Below, piece after piece: positions 45,189 to 54,074 of a DNA stretch of 64,000 nucleotides. The notes below the pieces were generated by a model that did not search any database, was not told where the DNA came from, and was given only the letters and a program-made list of their open reading frames with translations. The DNA is from Sedimenticola_A sp040506425. GTDB lineage: Bacteria > Pseudomonadota > Gammaproteobacteria > Chromatiales > Chromatiaceae. Within the stretch, counting starts at the first letter, position 1. Each line of letters begins with the position of its first letter. Location: NCBI GenBank assembly GCA_965224515.1, contig OZ245051.1, positions 3,658,001 to 3,722,000 on the forward strand, given 5' to 3'. Both the position numbers and the translations under genes were made by a program.

Positions 45189-46192
45189 CGCTTATCCCCC
45201 TTGCGCGTGGTGGGTGAAACCTTGATATGATCCTGCACCGCATTCTCCCGCAGACGGGCGGGAGTTGCAGCCTTTGAGAGTGATGCCAGGGCGACGAACC
45301 ACGCCTTGGGCATATCCGTTGGCAGGCCGATTGGGATACCGGCAATTTTCGGGGTCTCAACAAAGGTGTGACCCGGCTCTTCAAAGCCCGGTGCCGTGCA
45401 GTTGATGCAGGCATAACCACCGCGCAGGCAGGAACCCTCTCCGTTCCACAGCCGGGTATTGCAATCAGCATGGGCCTGGGTGCCCAGGCAGCCCATGTGT
45501 TCCATCATGCAGCCCAGGTCCGATGGCTTTCCGGCACTGGCCTTGAATTCATAGTACTCATTGCGTGGGCAGCCGTGGTGCACCAGGTGATCTGCATAGC
45601 TTCTGGGCCGCCCCAGGTCATCCATATCGTCCGGGGTGAAATCATTGGCCGCAACCTGGGCCAGGGTTTCCAGAACCCAGTTGGGGTGGGTTGGGCAACC
45701 CGCAATATTGATTACCGGAAGACCCGCCCCGGATCTGAAACCGGCGCCGAGCAGTCCTCCCTCTGTCACCCCTTCATACTGCAGGCCGCATGCATCAATG
45801 AAGTTGTCACCCCCCGCGGTAATACCGCCATAGGCAGCACAGGTTCCCACGGCAATCACCTGCCTGGCTTTCTGGGCCAGCTCATCAAGCCAGTTCTTCA
45901 TGCTGCGCCCGGTACCGGCCAGCTGATGGAATCCACCGCTGTTGTTTGGGCCGCGTATGACAGAACCTTCAAGACAGAGCAGGTCCAGGGGTACCTCGTC
46001 TTTTCGTATGGATTCCAGCAATTCGAGCAGTTCGTTACCTGACTGCTCAGCGATCGAGGGGTGCCAGAGCAGGTTGATACCCGCACTCTCCAGGGAAGTC
46101 AGCATACCTGGAGACTCAGCATTGAACAGCGAAAGGGAACAGCCTCCGCAGCCACCGGATTGCAACCAGAGAAGATTACGGGAGTTACTCAC
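45185..46192 (-). CDS. hoxB: Regulatory [NiFe]-hydrogenase small subunit (HoxB/HupU)
   Basis: A 335-residue Fe-S subunit that lacks a Tat signal, so it stays in the cytoplasm as expected of a sensor. The proximal-cluster cysteines are in LQSGGCGGCSLSLF (standard C-x2-C with Gly between, unlike the catalytic HupS in this window). Further cysteines lie in GTCAAYGG, GCPTHPNW and C-rich segments near 235-275. It pairs with HoxC to form the H2 sensor. Its start overlaps the hoxJ stop by 4 bp. Confidence 0.94.
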   Translation of the reverse strand: MSNSRNLLWLQSGGCGGCSLSLFNAESPGMLTSLESAGINLLWHPSIAEQSGNELLELLESIRKDEVPLDLLCLEGSVIRGPNNSGGFHQLAGTGRSMKNWLDELAQKARQVIAVGTCAAYGGITAGGDNFIDACGLQYEGVTEGGLLGAGFRSGAGLPVINIAGCPTHPNWVLETLAQVAANDFTPDDMDDLGRPRSYADHLVHHGCPRNEYYEFKASAGKPSDLGCMMEHMGCLGTQAHADCNTRLWNGEGSCLRGGYACINCTAPGFEEPGHTFVETPKIAGIPIGLPTDMPKAWFVALASLSKAATPARLRENAVQDHIKVSPTTRKGDKR

Positions 46193-47556
46193 TTCACGGG
46201 CTCCATTGGCAGCTTCAGGGTGAACTGTGCACCGCTGTCAGGGTGATTGGCCACCGTGAGCTCTCCGCCGAGATCAGCTGCCAGTCCATAACTGATATAG
46301 AGTCCGAGTCCGGTGCCCTCCCCCACGGGTTTGCTGGTAAAGAAGGGATCGAACACCCGGGTTATCGGATCACCTGAAATACCCAGGCCATTATCCCATA
46401 CGGTAATCAGCGCGTGTTTGTTCTCCTGACTGCAGCCGACCACGATCTTGGCATCCTCCCGGCCCTCCAGCACATCCACCGCATTCTGAACGAGATTGAC
46501 CAGAATCTGGTGCAGTTGTCCCTTGCAGGTGGTGACTTCGAAATGTCCGGGAAGATCATATTCCACGTTGGGTTTGATGCGTGCGGCCTTGCTTACCCAG
46601 TGTACGGCAGTCTCGATCACCCTGGGCAGATCAACCACGCCGGGGAGCTCTTTCTGGGCACCGGAGTAACGGCGCAGATCCTGCACGATATCACTGACCC
46701 GTTCAGCTCCCTCCATGGTGCCGTCGATCAGTGACCCGATATCCTTCATCACGGCATCGATCTTCAGCTCCTGGCGCAGCTTCATCAGCTCTTCAGGAGG
46801 AATCTTGCTGTCGATTGCACTGATGTAGCGGGTAATGCGCTGGCCGTAACGTTTCAACGCATGCATGTTACCGAAGACAAAACTGATCGGGTTGTTCAAT
46901 TCATGGGCTACACCGGCCACCAGGCGACCCAGGGAGGCCATCTTCTCGGACTGGACCAACTGCTGCTGGGTCTGCTGAAGTTCCTGGTGGGCCTTGTTGA
47001 GCTCATCGTAGGCGCGGCGCAGTTCACCCACGGGGCGACCGATGATGACCATACCCACCAGTCGCCCATCGTGATCGAAACGTGATGAACAGTTCATGGC
47101 CAGGGGTGCGGAGACCCCCTCTCCGTCCAGCAGGCTGACCTCGCAATCGACGATGGTGTCGGAACGGATCTTGTCCGGAAACTGTGCCACCAGGGATTGC
47201 GATTCATTGCCGAACAGGATGCCGAAGGGTTTGCCCACCAGCTCCTTCTGGGTCTTTCCTGTCAGAACCTCCAGGGCCTTGTTGACCTCTTCAATACGTC
47301 CCTGAACATCACAGACGATCAGCACATCAGTCATGGCGGACTGTACGCTCTGGATGAACTTGTGGGCATCCTCCAGGGCCAGGTTCTTCTCTTCAAGCTC
47401 CACCTGGTAGTGGACCAGGTCGGCGTAGACCGAGTCCATCTTGTGGATCACCTCGATCCAGGCAGATTCCGTGGTGGAATCCAGGTCAAGGGTATCGGAG
47501 GCACCGATCTTGTCGATCAGCCCCCCCCCTTCATGAAGTTTCGCTTCCTTGTTCAT
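46189..47556 (-). CDS. hoxJ: PAS-domain histidine kinase of the H2-sensing system (HoxJ/HupT)
   Basis: A soluble kinase of 455 residues without membrane helices. A PAS domain (about 70-180; IVCDVQGRIEEVNKALEVLTG) precedes a short coiled coil and the kinase core: His in LVAGVAHELNNPISFVFG near 217, then N- and G-boxes (LVQNAVDVLEG, VWDNGLGISG, GEGTGLGLYISYG). In studied relatives it phosphorylates, and so inactivates, HoxA/HupR unless the regulatory hydrogenase binds H2. Position between hoxA and hoxB fits this role. The phosphorylation logic is known from relatives, not shown here. Confidence 0.93.
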   Translation of the reverse strand: MNKEAKLHEGGGLIDKIGASDTLDLDSTTESAWIEVIHKMDSVYADLVHYQVELEEKNLALEDAHKFIQSVQSAMTDVLIVCDVQGRIEEVNKALEVLTGKTQKELVGKPFGILFGNESQSLVAQFPDKIRSDTIVDCEVSLLDGEGVSAPLAMNCSSRFDHDGRLVGMVIIGRPVGELRRAYDELNKAHQELQQTQQQLVQSEKMASLGRLVAGVAHELNNPISFVFGNMHALKRYGQRITRYISAIDSKIPPEELMKLRQELKIDAVMKDIGSLIDGTMEGAERVSDIVQDLRRYSGAQKELPGVVDLPRVIETAVHWVSKAARIKPNVEYDLPGHFEVTTCKGQLHQILVNLVQNAVDVLEGREDAKIVVGCSQENKHALITVWDNGLGISGDPITRVFDPFFTSKPVGEGTGLGLYISYGLAADLGGELTVANHPDSGAQFTLKLPMEPVK

Positions 47557-47584
47557 ACTGCCTCCGCTACTAACCAGACTGATT

Positions 47585-49057
47585 CTACTCGGTGCCTGTC
47601 TGATCGATCTGCTCTACCTTCTCCAGGCCGTAACGCTCCAGCTTGCTGCGCAGGCCGACACGTGACAGCCCCAGCTCCTTGGCCGCCCGGCTTTTATTCC
47701 AACGGTGGCGTATCAGGGTCTCTTTAAGGATACGCGCCTCCAGGGACTCGACACGAGCCTTGAGATTACCGTCGAGACCGGTCAACAGTCCCAGCACCGA
47801 CTCATCCTCTTCCGGCGCTGCATGCAGCACCCGGGCTGAGAGCAGTTCGGCGCCCAGCAGATCCTGCTCGCCCATCACCAGCATATGACTGATCTCGTTC
47901 TGCAGTTCACGTACATTACCAGGCCAGTGGTAGGCACCCATGCAGACCAGGGCCTCATGGCTGAATCCCTGGACACGCTTACCCAGATCTTCCATGGCAC
48001 TGGTCAACAGCGCATTGGCCAGTATCGGGATATCGGTGAGCCGCTCACGCAGGGGGGGCAGACTGACGGTAACCGTTGCCAGGCGGTAGTAGAGATCCTC
48101 CCTGAACCGCCCCTCGCGCACCTCTGTCTCCAGGTCGCGGTTGGTGGCGGCGATGATACGCACATCCACCTTGCGGGTCTTGCCGCTGCCCAGGGGGCGG
48201 ATTTCACCCTCCTGCAGTACACGCAACAGTTTCACCTGGAAAGCCGGAGAGACTTCACCGATCTCATCCAGAAACACGGTACCACCGGTGGCACGTTCAA
48301 ACAGGCCGGTCCGGTCTTCCACAGCACCGGTGAAGGCACCGCGTTTGTAGCCGAACAGCTCACTCTCCAGCAGTTCATCGGGCAGTGCGCCGCAGTTCTC
48401 CACCACGAAGGGTTTGTCCCAGCGCAGGCTGTTGTAGTGCAGCGCCCTGGCTACCAGCTCCTTGCCGGTACCGGACTCACCTGCCAACAGCACCGATACG
48501 TCATAGGGAGCAATCTTGCGTACCTTTTCACACACTGCGTTCATGACGCTCTCCGGTGCACGGACTATTCCGTCATCACACTGGTAGCTTTCACGCAGGC
48601 CCGCACGCTTCTCCGCCATGCCCGTTTCAAGCTGGCCGGGTACCGCCTTGAGCTCGATGGCCAGCAGTTCATTCTCACGCTGAAGCTGAAACAGCCGGGC
48701 TGCATTCTGCAAGGTCAGCATCAGTGAATCCGGATGCCAGGGTTTGCGGATAAAGTGGTAGATGCCCGCCTCGTTCAAGGCCGTGATGATGTCTTCTGAA
48801 TCCGTATAGCCGGAGATGATCATTCGGATCACGTCCGGCCACTGCACCCGCACCTTTTTCAGGAACTCAACGCCGGTCATCTCAGGCATGCGCTGATCGC
48901 ACAGGATGATATGCACCCACTCCTCTTCCAGGATCTTTTCGGCTTCAAACACGTTGCTCGCTGTCTTGACGTCGAAGCTCTCATCCAGAATCCGGGTCAG
49001 GGTTTCGAGGCTTCGCACCTCGTCATCCACAATCAACACGGTCGGTAAGGTACTCAT
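47585..49057 (-). CDS. hoxA: NtrC-type response regulator of hydrogenase genes (HoxA/HupR)
   Basis: A 490-residue sigma-54 activator: receiver with Asp54 (IILCDQRMPEM), AAA+ domain with Walker A GESGTGKELVARAL, the sigma-54-contacting loop GAFTGA (in GYKRGAFTGAVEDR), Walker B GGTVFLDEIGE, and a C-terminal Fis-type helix-turn-helix (SRAAKELGLSRVGLRSKLER). It should activate the sigma-54 promoters seen upstream of hupS and hupD. In relatives the unphosphorylated form is active. The start overlaps the hoxX stop by 4 bp. Confidence 0.95.
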   Translation of the reverse strand: MSTLPTVLIVDDEVRSLETLTRILDESFDVKTASNVFEAEKILEEEWVHIILCDQRMPEMTGVEFLKKVRVQWPDVIRMIISGYTDSEDIITALNEAGIYHFIRKPWHPDSLMLTLQNAARLFQLQRENELLAIELKAVPGQLETGMAEKRAGLRESYQCDDGIVRAPESVMNAVCEKVRKIAPYDVSVLLAGESGTGKELVARALHYNSLRWDKPFVVENCGALPDELLESELFGYKRGAFTGAVEDRTGLFERATGGTVFLDEIGEVSPAFQVKLLRVLQEGEIRPLGSGKTRKVDVRIIAATNRDLETEVREGRFREDLYYRLATVTVSLPPLRERLTDIPILANALLTSAMEDLGKRVQGFSHEALVCMGAYHWPGNVRELQNEISHMLVMGEQDLLGAELLSARVLHAAPEEDESVLGLLTGLDGNLKARVESLEARILKETLIRHRWNKSRAAKELGLSRVGLRSKLERYGLEKVEQIDQTGTE

Positions 49058-50757
49058 GAGGCGTTCCTCAATTTGGACACCCGTCGATGTTTTGCGATGG
49101 TCAAGGGCGTTCTTGACTTGGGTATCTTGTAGACAAAGTTGTAACGGGCCACGTGATAGCTGGGATCGAAACCGTAGAAGTTGAGATGCATCTTCTCCAG
49201 CTCTTCTGCACGGTACTGCTCGAGGGGTTTAACGGCTTCATCCGCATCCCGGCGCTGGCTTTTTTCAAGCAGCATACGCTCCAGTTCGGCAGATGCGGCA
49301 AGCCTTTCGGCCCGCTCTTCCACTTCACGGTTGAAACTCGCCTGGTGATCGGCAAAGCGGGCATCGGCCAACCCCAGATCAACCGCTTCACTACTGCCCA
49401 TGGGCAGACGCCCCTGACTGATACGCAGGGCATGATCCTCTCCGGCGTAACGGGGCATCAGGTAGCTCCAGTACTCCGAGCCGTAGAGATTGCCCATATC
49501 CTTGTAGTGCGGATTCAGTATCACCCCGCTCCTGAGCCATACCCGGTCGGCGGCACGGGCAAGAAAGACTCCGCCTGCGCCTGCATTGCCGGCAACGGCA
49601 CTGACCGTAATGTGGCTGGAGGTATTGATGATCTCTTTCGCCAGGTCATCAATGGCGTTGATATTCTTCCAGGACTCGTCTGCCGCGCTCTCGGCCGCCT
49701 CTATCCGGTTCAGGTGCATGCCGTTGGACCAGAAGTCCTCACCACCCATGAGCACAATGACCCGCGTATTCCGCTCTCTCGCTTCGCAGTAGGCAGCACG
49801 CAGCCGGTCACACTGTTCACTGCTCATGGCGCCGTTGTAGAAGGGAAATTGCAGGTAGCCGACACCGTTCTGTTCTCGGTACCAGGTCTCCCGGTAGCCG
49901 CTGTTCCCGGTAGGCTCGATAACAGGCAGCCCTGCAATCTCATCAGAGAGCAGCTTCACCGCCGGAAGCTTGAACGGGTGTTCGCCAGCGGGGTCTCTCA
50001 GGTGTCCGATCCAGACCGCTCCATCGATGGTGGCACGACAGACCGCCGGGCCGCTGACACCGATCAACTCTCCAGGTTCGCCTCTCAGTGAAGGTTCGGG
50101 ATGTGCATCGTAGAGAAACAGGTCGCGTCCGTTGAGAGAATTTTTTACGCCGGGAAAACCGTCCGCGCAGCGGATCTTGCGCAGTACTGTTCGAGTATCA
50201 TCCCGGCTCCAGTCGATGGCGCGATCCGATTGTTTCATCAGGGGTCTGAGTTGACCCTGCACCGCCGGACTCTTGTAGTCCAGGGGGGTTGGTGCGTAAC
50301 CCTCCTGCCCAAAACGTTCCAGGGCCATCAAGACGGCCGCAACTGCTGCCTCTGTCACCTCGTTGCGGTAGATACTGGCCTTGGTGGCATCGCGCATGGG
50401 AAATTCCACACTTGCCCATATGTCACCCGCATCCATCTCCGCGTTGGCCTGTAGCACGGTCACACCCCAGCGGCTTTCGCCATTGAGCATGGCCCAGTCC
50501 AGGGCCGAGGGCCCGCGATCACCCACAATACCCGGGTGTACCACCAGGCATACATTGTGGCGCCAGACCGTCTCCGGTATGGCGCGTTTCAGAAAGGGGG
50601 CAAGAACCAGGTCAGGCTGAAAAAGCGTTACCGCTTCGGTGGTCACTTCGTCGTTGACGTCGAACTCCACCGAGACCTCATGTCCAGCTGCCTGCAACTC
50701 AACGAAGAGCCGTTGGGTAAGGCTGTTGAAGCTGTGGCAGAGGAATAGGATACGCAT
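49054..50757 (-). CDS. hoxX: HoxX/HypX, formyl-THF-dependent CO-ligand synthesis protein
   Basis: A 567-residue two-domain protein: an N-terminal formyltransferase-like domain (about 1-260; VVHPGIVGDRGPSALDWAML) and a C-terminal enoyl-CoA hydratase-like domain (about 290-520; AVAGNAGAGGVFLARAADRVW). In hydrogenase maturation HypX takes the formyl group of 10-formyl-THF and releases CO for the active-site iron, giving a route that works in air. That fits the oxygen-tolerant uptake hydrogenase encoded here. It is first of the hoxXAJBC string, after a repeat-rich gap. Confidence 0.94.
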   Translation of the reverse strand: MRILFLCHSFNSLTQRLFVELQAAGHEVSVEFDVNDEVTTEAVTLFQPDLVLAPFLKRAIPETVWRHNVCLVVHPGIVGDRGPSALDWAMLNGESRWGVTVLQANAEMDAGDIWASVEFPMRDATKASIYRNEVTEAAVAAVLMALERFGQEGYAPTPLDYKSPAVQGQLRPLMKQSDRAIDWSRDDTRTVLRKIRCADGFPGVKNSLNGRDLFLYDAHPEPSLRGEPGELIGVSGPAVCRATIDGAVWIGHLRDPAGEHPFKLPAVKLLSDEIAGLPVIEPTGNSGYRETWYREQNGVGYLQFPFYNGAMSSEQCDRLRAAYCEARERNTRVIVLMGGEDFWSNGMHLNRIEAAESAADESWKNINAIDDLAKEIINTSSHITVSAVAGNAGAGGVFLARAADRVWLRSGVILNPHYKDMGNLYGSEYWSYLMPRYAGEDHALRISQGRLPMGSSEAVDLGLADARFADHQASFNREVEERAERLAASAELERMLLEKSQRRDADEAVKPLEQYRAEELEKMHLNFYGFDPSYHVARYNFVYKIPKSRTPLTIAKHRRVSKLRNAS

Positions 50758-50786
50758 CAGTTTAAGTCTCTATACCTGTGGTGTCT

Positions 50787-51107
50787 GAACTCCCTCTCCC
50801 CATGAGGAGAGGAAGCAGTGGCATGAATTTCGGCTTCCTCTCCCCATGTTAAGAGAGGGAACGATGGCTTAAATTTCGGCTCCCTCTCCCCATGTTAAGA
50901 GAGGGAACGATGGCTTAAATTTCGGCTCCCTCTCCCCATGTTAAGAGAGGGAACGATGGCTTAAATTTCGGCTCCCTCTCCCCATGTTAAGAGAGGGAAC
51001 GATGGCTTAAATTTCGGCTCCCTCTCCCCATGTTAAGAGAGGGAACGATGGCTTAAATTTCGGCTCCCTCTCCCCATGTTAAGAGAGGGAACGATGGCTT
51101 AAATTTC
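50787..51107. repeat. 46-bp tandem repeat, about seven copies
   Basis: Six full units of 46 bp begin at 50832, 50878, 50924, 50970, 51016 and 51062; all are identical except one substitution in the first. A degenerate copy begins near 50787. Each unit starts GGCTCCCTCTCCCCATGTTA and contains the hairpin CCCTCTC/GAGAGGG. The period is not a multiple of three, so it is not coding. The array sits inside the hyp-hox operon, between the DUF559 gene and hoxX, and joins a REP-like element at 51108. Confidence 0.95.
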
Positions 51108-51206
51108 GGCTCCCTCTCCCCATGTGGGGAGAGGGTTGGGGTGAGGGGAATATAAAATAACCGATTCACCCTCACCCTAGCCCTCTCCCTCATAGGGAGA
51201 GGGAAC
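51108..51206. repeat. Composite REP-like element (copy 1)
   Basis: Head: CTCCCTCTCCCC, loop, GGGGAGAGGGTTGGGGTGAG; tail: TTCACCCTCACCCT, then CCCTCTCCCTC/GGGAGAGGGAAC. Head and tail are inverted relative to one another, giving several hairpins. A second copy is at 60126-60234, and the tail alone recurs at 51586-51627. This family of intergenic repeats is common in proteobacterial genomes. Confidence 0.85.
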
Positions 51207-51221
51207 AATATGGTGCCAATC

Positions 51222-51566
51222 TCATGCTGACGAATTTATACCCAACTGCCGTGCAATCTCTTCAACTACATCTGGCAATTGATTCAACACCTCGTTGTTC
51301 CAAAACCGAATAACCCTGTAACCCTTGCTTTCAAGAAAAGCCGTTCGCTTTTCATCGTAATCCAGCTGCTCTGTATGCTGACCACCATCCAGTTCAACAA
51401 TCAGATTTTCCGAAAGACATGCAAAGTCCACAATGTACGGATGGACCGGGAACTGTCGTCTGAATTCATACCCATTCAGCTGCCTGCTTTTCAGGCTTCG
51501 CCAAAGCAGTTGCTCTGCATCCGTCTGGTTGCGCCTTAACTCCCTGGCACGGTTTGTTAAGTCCAT
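51222..51566 (-). CDS. DUF559 domain protein (Vsr/REase-like fold)
   Basis: A 114-residue DUF559 protein of the short endonuclease-like type: RELRRNQTDAEQLLWRSLKS, RRQFPVHPYIVDFACLSENL and the acidic active-site pattern IVELDGGQH with EKRTAFLESKGYRVIRFWN. The Asp, Glu and Gln of the PD-(D/E)xK-like core are present. No hydrogenase role is known. It lies between hypE and hoxX and has repeat tails on both sides, which suggests insertion into the operon. Confidence 0.9.
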   Translation of the reverse strand: MDLTNRARELRRNQTDAEQLLWRSLKSRQLNGYEFRRQFPVHPYIVDFACLSENLIVELDGGQHTEQLDYDEKRTAFLESKGYRVIRFWNNEVLNQLPDVVEEIARQLGINSSA

Positions 51567-51585
51567 TTAGGCTTCCCTGTATTGG

Positions 51586-51627
51586 TTCACCCTCACCTTA
51601 ATCCTCGCCCTCAAAGGGAGAGGAAAC
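51586..51627. repeat. REP-like tail flanking the DUF559 gene
   Basis: TTCACCCTCACC through GGGAGAGGAAAC, 42 bp, matches 51165-51206 at 36 of 42 positions in direct orientation. The DUF559 gene lies between the two. Confidence 0.8.
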
Positions 51628-51632
51628 AAAAC

Positions 51633-52682
51633 TCAGCAAATCCTCGGCAGCTGTTCACCAGCTATCCAGTCAACCACGCGGCTGCCGCCGAATGCAGTCT
51701 CCATCTGCACGAAGTTGTGTTCATCCTCAACCACTTCACCGATTATCGAGGCATCTCCACCCAGGGGGTGACTCTTCATGGCCTTTAATAGAGCCTCGGC
51801 ATCTTTAGCAGGACAGATACAGATCAGTTTGCCTTCGTTCGCAACATAGAGAGGATCGAGCCCCAGCAATTCGCAGGCCGCGGCCACCTGGGGTTTTACA
51901 GGTATATCGGTCTCGCGTAGTCGCATACCGACACCGGACTGCATGGCCAGTTCATTCAGGGTGGTGGCCAGGCCACCCCGGGTCGGGTCACGCAGGCAGC
52001 GTATATCAGGGGCCACTTCAACCATCTCTGCCACCAGGGAATGCAGGGATGCGGAGTCAGATTCAATAGTGGTCTCGAACTCCAGGTTCTCACGGCTCGA
52101 CATGATCGCCACACCGTGATCCCCCATGGTGCCGTTGACCAGGATCACGTCACCCGGTTCTGCCCGGTCACCGGAGATGTTCACCCCCTTGGGGACAACA
52201 CCCACACCGGTAGTGGTGATGAACACGCCGTCTCCCTTGCCCTTCTCCACCACTTTTGTATCACCGGTCACCACCGGTACACCTGCCTCTTTGGAAGCCC
52301 TGGCCATGCTCTCCACAATGCGCTCCAGATCGGCCAGGGGAAAGCCCTCTTCCAGGATAAAACCGGCGGAGAGATAGAGGGGCTTGGCGCCGGACATGGC
52401 CACATCGTTGACCGTACCGTGAACCGCTAGACCGCCGATATCGCCCCCGGGAAAGAAGAGCGGTGAAATGACATGGCCATCGGTACTCATCACCATGCGC
52501 CCTGCATCAACGTCGAATGCCGCCTGGTCGTTGCTCTGGCGCAACAGATCGTTGTCGAAGTATTTTACAAACAGCGCGTCGATCAACTGGGCCATGGCGC
52601 GGCCACCGCTGCCGTGGGTCATGTCGACAGTGCCCTTGCGGGTATCAAGACGCTGGGGAAAACGTTTTACCACGGCACTCAT
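51633..52682 (-). CDS. hypE: Hydrogenase maturation protein HypE
   Basis: A 349-residue PurM-like ATPase that dehydrates its C-terminal thiocarbamate to the cyanide ligand donor. It ends in PRIC, the required C-terminal cysteine. The N-terminal ATP-binding region is GSGGRAMAQLI and the core FFPGGDIGGLAVHGTVNDVA. Its start overlaps the hypD stop by 4 bp. Confidence 0.96.
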   Translation of the reverse strand: MSAVVKRFPQRLDTRKGTVDMTHGSGGRAMAQLIDALFVKYFDNDLLRQSNDQAAFDVDAGRMVMSTDGHVISPLFFPGGDIGGLAVHGTVNDVAMSGAKPLYLSAGFILEEGFPLADLERIVESMARASKEAGVPVVTGDTKVVEKGKGDGVFITTTGVGVVPKGVNISGDRAEPGDVILVNGTMGDHGVAIMSSRENLEFETTIESDSASLHSLVAEMVEVAPDIRCLRDPTRGGLATTLNELAMQSGVGMRLRETDIPVKPQVAAACELLGLDPLYVANEGKLICICPAKDAEALLKAMKSHPLGGDASIIGEVVEDEHNFVQMETAFGGSRVVDWIAGEQLPRIC

Positions 52683-53839
52683 GCGGCAGACTCCTTATTG
52701 CTACTCTGCTCAGAATTCTGGTTGCGGAAACGTCCATAGGTCCAGTAGGCGGCACAGGCCCCTTCGGAGGAGACCATGCATGAACCCATCGGGTTTTCAG
52801 GGGTACAGACGGTACCGAACAGTTTGCAGTCGGTAGGTTTCTTTGTGCCTCGCAGAATTGCAGGACATTCACACCCTTTCACATCTGTGGCATTACTCTC
52901 ATGCAGATCAAAGCGACGCTCTGCATCATAGTCGGCATAGGCCTGTTTGATCTTCAGCGCACTGTAGGGCACCAGGCCCAGGCCCCGCCACTCGAATGAA
53001 CGGCGCAGCTCCAGCACTTCTGCCACCAGTGACTGGGCCTTGAGGTTCCCCTCGCGGGTGACCACCCGGGTATACTCGTTCTCCACCTCGTGCCGGCCCT
53101 CGTTAAGCTGACGGATCAGCATCAGGGCGGACTGCATCACATCCAAAGGCTCGAAGCCGGCGATCACCACCGGTCTGCCGAACTCTTCGGCAAAAAACTC
53201 GTAGGGACGGCTGCCGATCACCGAGCTGACATGGGAGGGACCGAAGAAACCGTCGATAGAGACACTGCCCAGTTCGCGCACTTCTGGTGATTCCAGAATA
53301 TTCTGTATCGCCGCCGGTGTGAGCACGTGGTTGCAGAAGACCGAGAAGTTCTGCAGCCCTTCAGCCCTAGCCTGCTTCAGCGCCACCGCGGTGGGTGGTG
53401 TTGTGGTCTCGAAACCGATGGCGAAGAAGACTACCTGGCGATCGGGATTTTCACGTGCAATGCGCAGGGCGTCCTGGGTGGAGTAGACCATGCGTACATC
53501 GCCGCCATCTGCCTTCACCTTGATCAGGCTCTTGCGTCCACTGGCCGGCACCCGCAGCATGTCGCCGTAGGTGCAGAGAATCACATCGTGGCGCTCCACC
53601 AGTTCGATGGCGTTGTCGATGCGGGCGATGGGCAGCACGCAGACCGGGCAGCCGGGGCCGTGTACGAAACGCACATTGTCCGGCATCAGGTCCTGCACGC
53701 CGTAGCGGAATATGGCATGGGTGTGACCGCCGCAGAACTCCATCAGGTTGTACTGGCGATCGGGATCGGCCTCTGAAGCAATGGCCTTTGATAGGGTCAC
53801 TGCCAGTTCGTGCTGGCGGAACTCTTCGATGTACTTCAT
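52679..53839 (-). CDS. hypD: Hydrogenase maturation protein HypD
   Basis: A 386-residue Fe-S protein that with HypC builds the Fe(CN)2CO unit. FCGGHTHAIFRYG and HGPGCPVCVLPIARID hold the conserved catalytic cysteines. The C-terminal C-x-C-rich segment (GCECPAIL, DCKLFGTVCTPENPMGSC) binds the [4Fe-4S] cluster. ATGA overlap with hypC upstream and with hypE downstream. Confidence 0.96.
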   Translation of the reverse strand: MKYIEEFRQHELAVTLSKAIASEADPDRQYNLMEFCGGHTHAIFRYGVQDLMPDNVRFVHGPGCPVCVLPIARIDNAIELVERHDVILCTYGDMLRVPASGRKSLIKVKADGGDVRMVYSTQDALRIARENPDRQVVFFAIGFETTTPPTAVALKQARAEGLQNFSVFCNHVLTPAAIQNILESPEVRELGSVSIDGFFGPSHVSSVIGSRPYEFFAEEFGRPVVIAGFEPLDVMQSALMLIRQLNEGRHEVENEYTRVVTREGNLKAQSLVAEVLELRRSFEWRGLGLVPYSALKIKQAYADYDAERRFDLHESNATDVKGCECPAILRGTKKPTDCKLFGTVCTPENPMGSCMVSSEGACAAYWTYGRFRNQNSEQSSNKESAA

Positions 53840-54063
53840 GACGCCGCGAGCCCCGCCTCGGCGAACAGTTCGAGGGTCTTCTGTGCTTCCTCCTCGCTGA
53901 TCTTGTTCAGGGCGTAGCCGACATGGATCAGCACATAGTCGTTGATCGAGACATCCTCCACCAGTGCCAGGGAGACCTCTTTGCGCACACCGCCGAGAGA
54001 GACCGTCGCCATGTCGGTTGCATCATCAACTTCAACCACCTGTGCGGGCATTGCCAGACACAT
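53836..54063 (-). CDS. hypC: Hydrogenase maturation chaperone HypC
   Basis: A 75-residue chaperone beginning MCLAMPAQVVEV, with the essential Cys2 that binds the iron unit once the initiator Met is removed. The start at 54063 follows AGGAG with eight bases between; a longer in-frame upstream reading inside hypB lacks the family N-terminus. It ends with an ATGA overlap onto hypD. Confidence 0.94.
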   Translation of the reverse strand: MCLAMPAQVVEVDDATDMATVSLGGVRKEVSLALVEDVSINDYVLIHVGYALNKISEEEAQKTLELFAEAGLAAS

Positions 54064-54074
54064 AGTTCGAACTC

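Noticed and set aside
44640..45230. 196-codon plus-strand frame
   Set aside because: Antisense to hoxC and its junction with hoxB.
47885..48727. 280-codon plus-strand open frame
   Set aside because: Antisense to hoxA, which has complete AAA+ motifs.
50787..51206. Repeat array as CRISPR
   Set aside because: Units are contiguous 46-bp copies with no unique spacers between them and no cas genes nearby.
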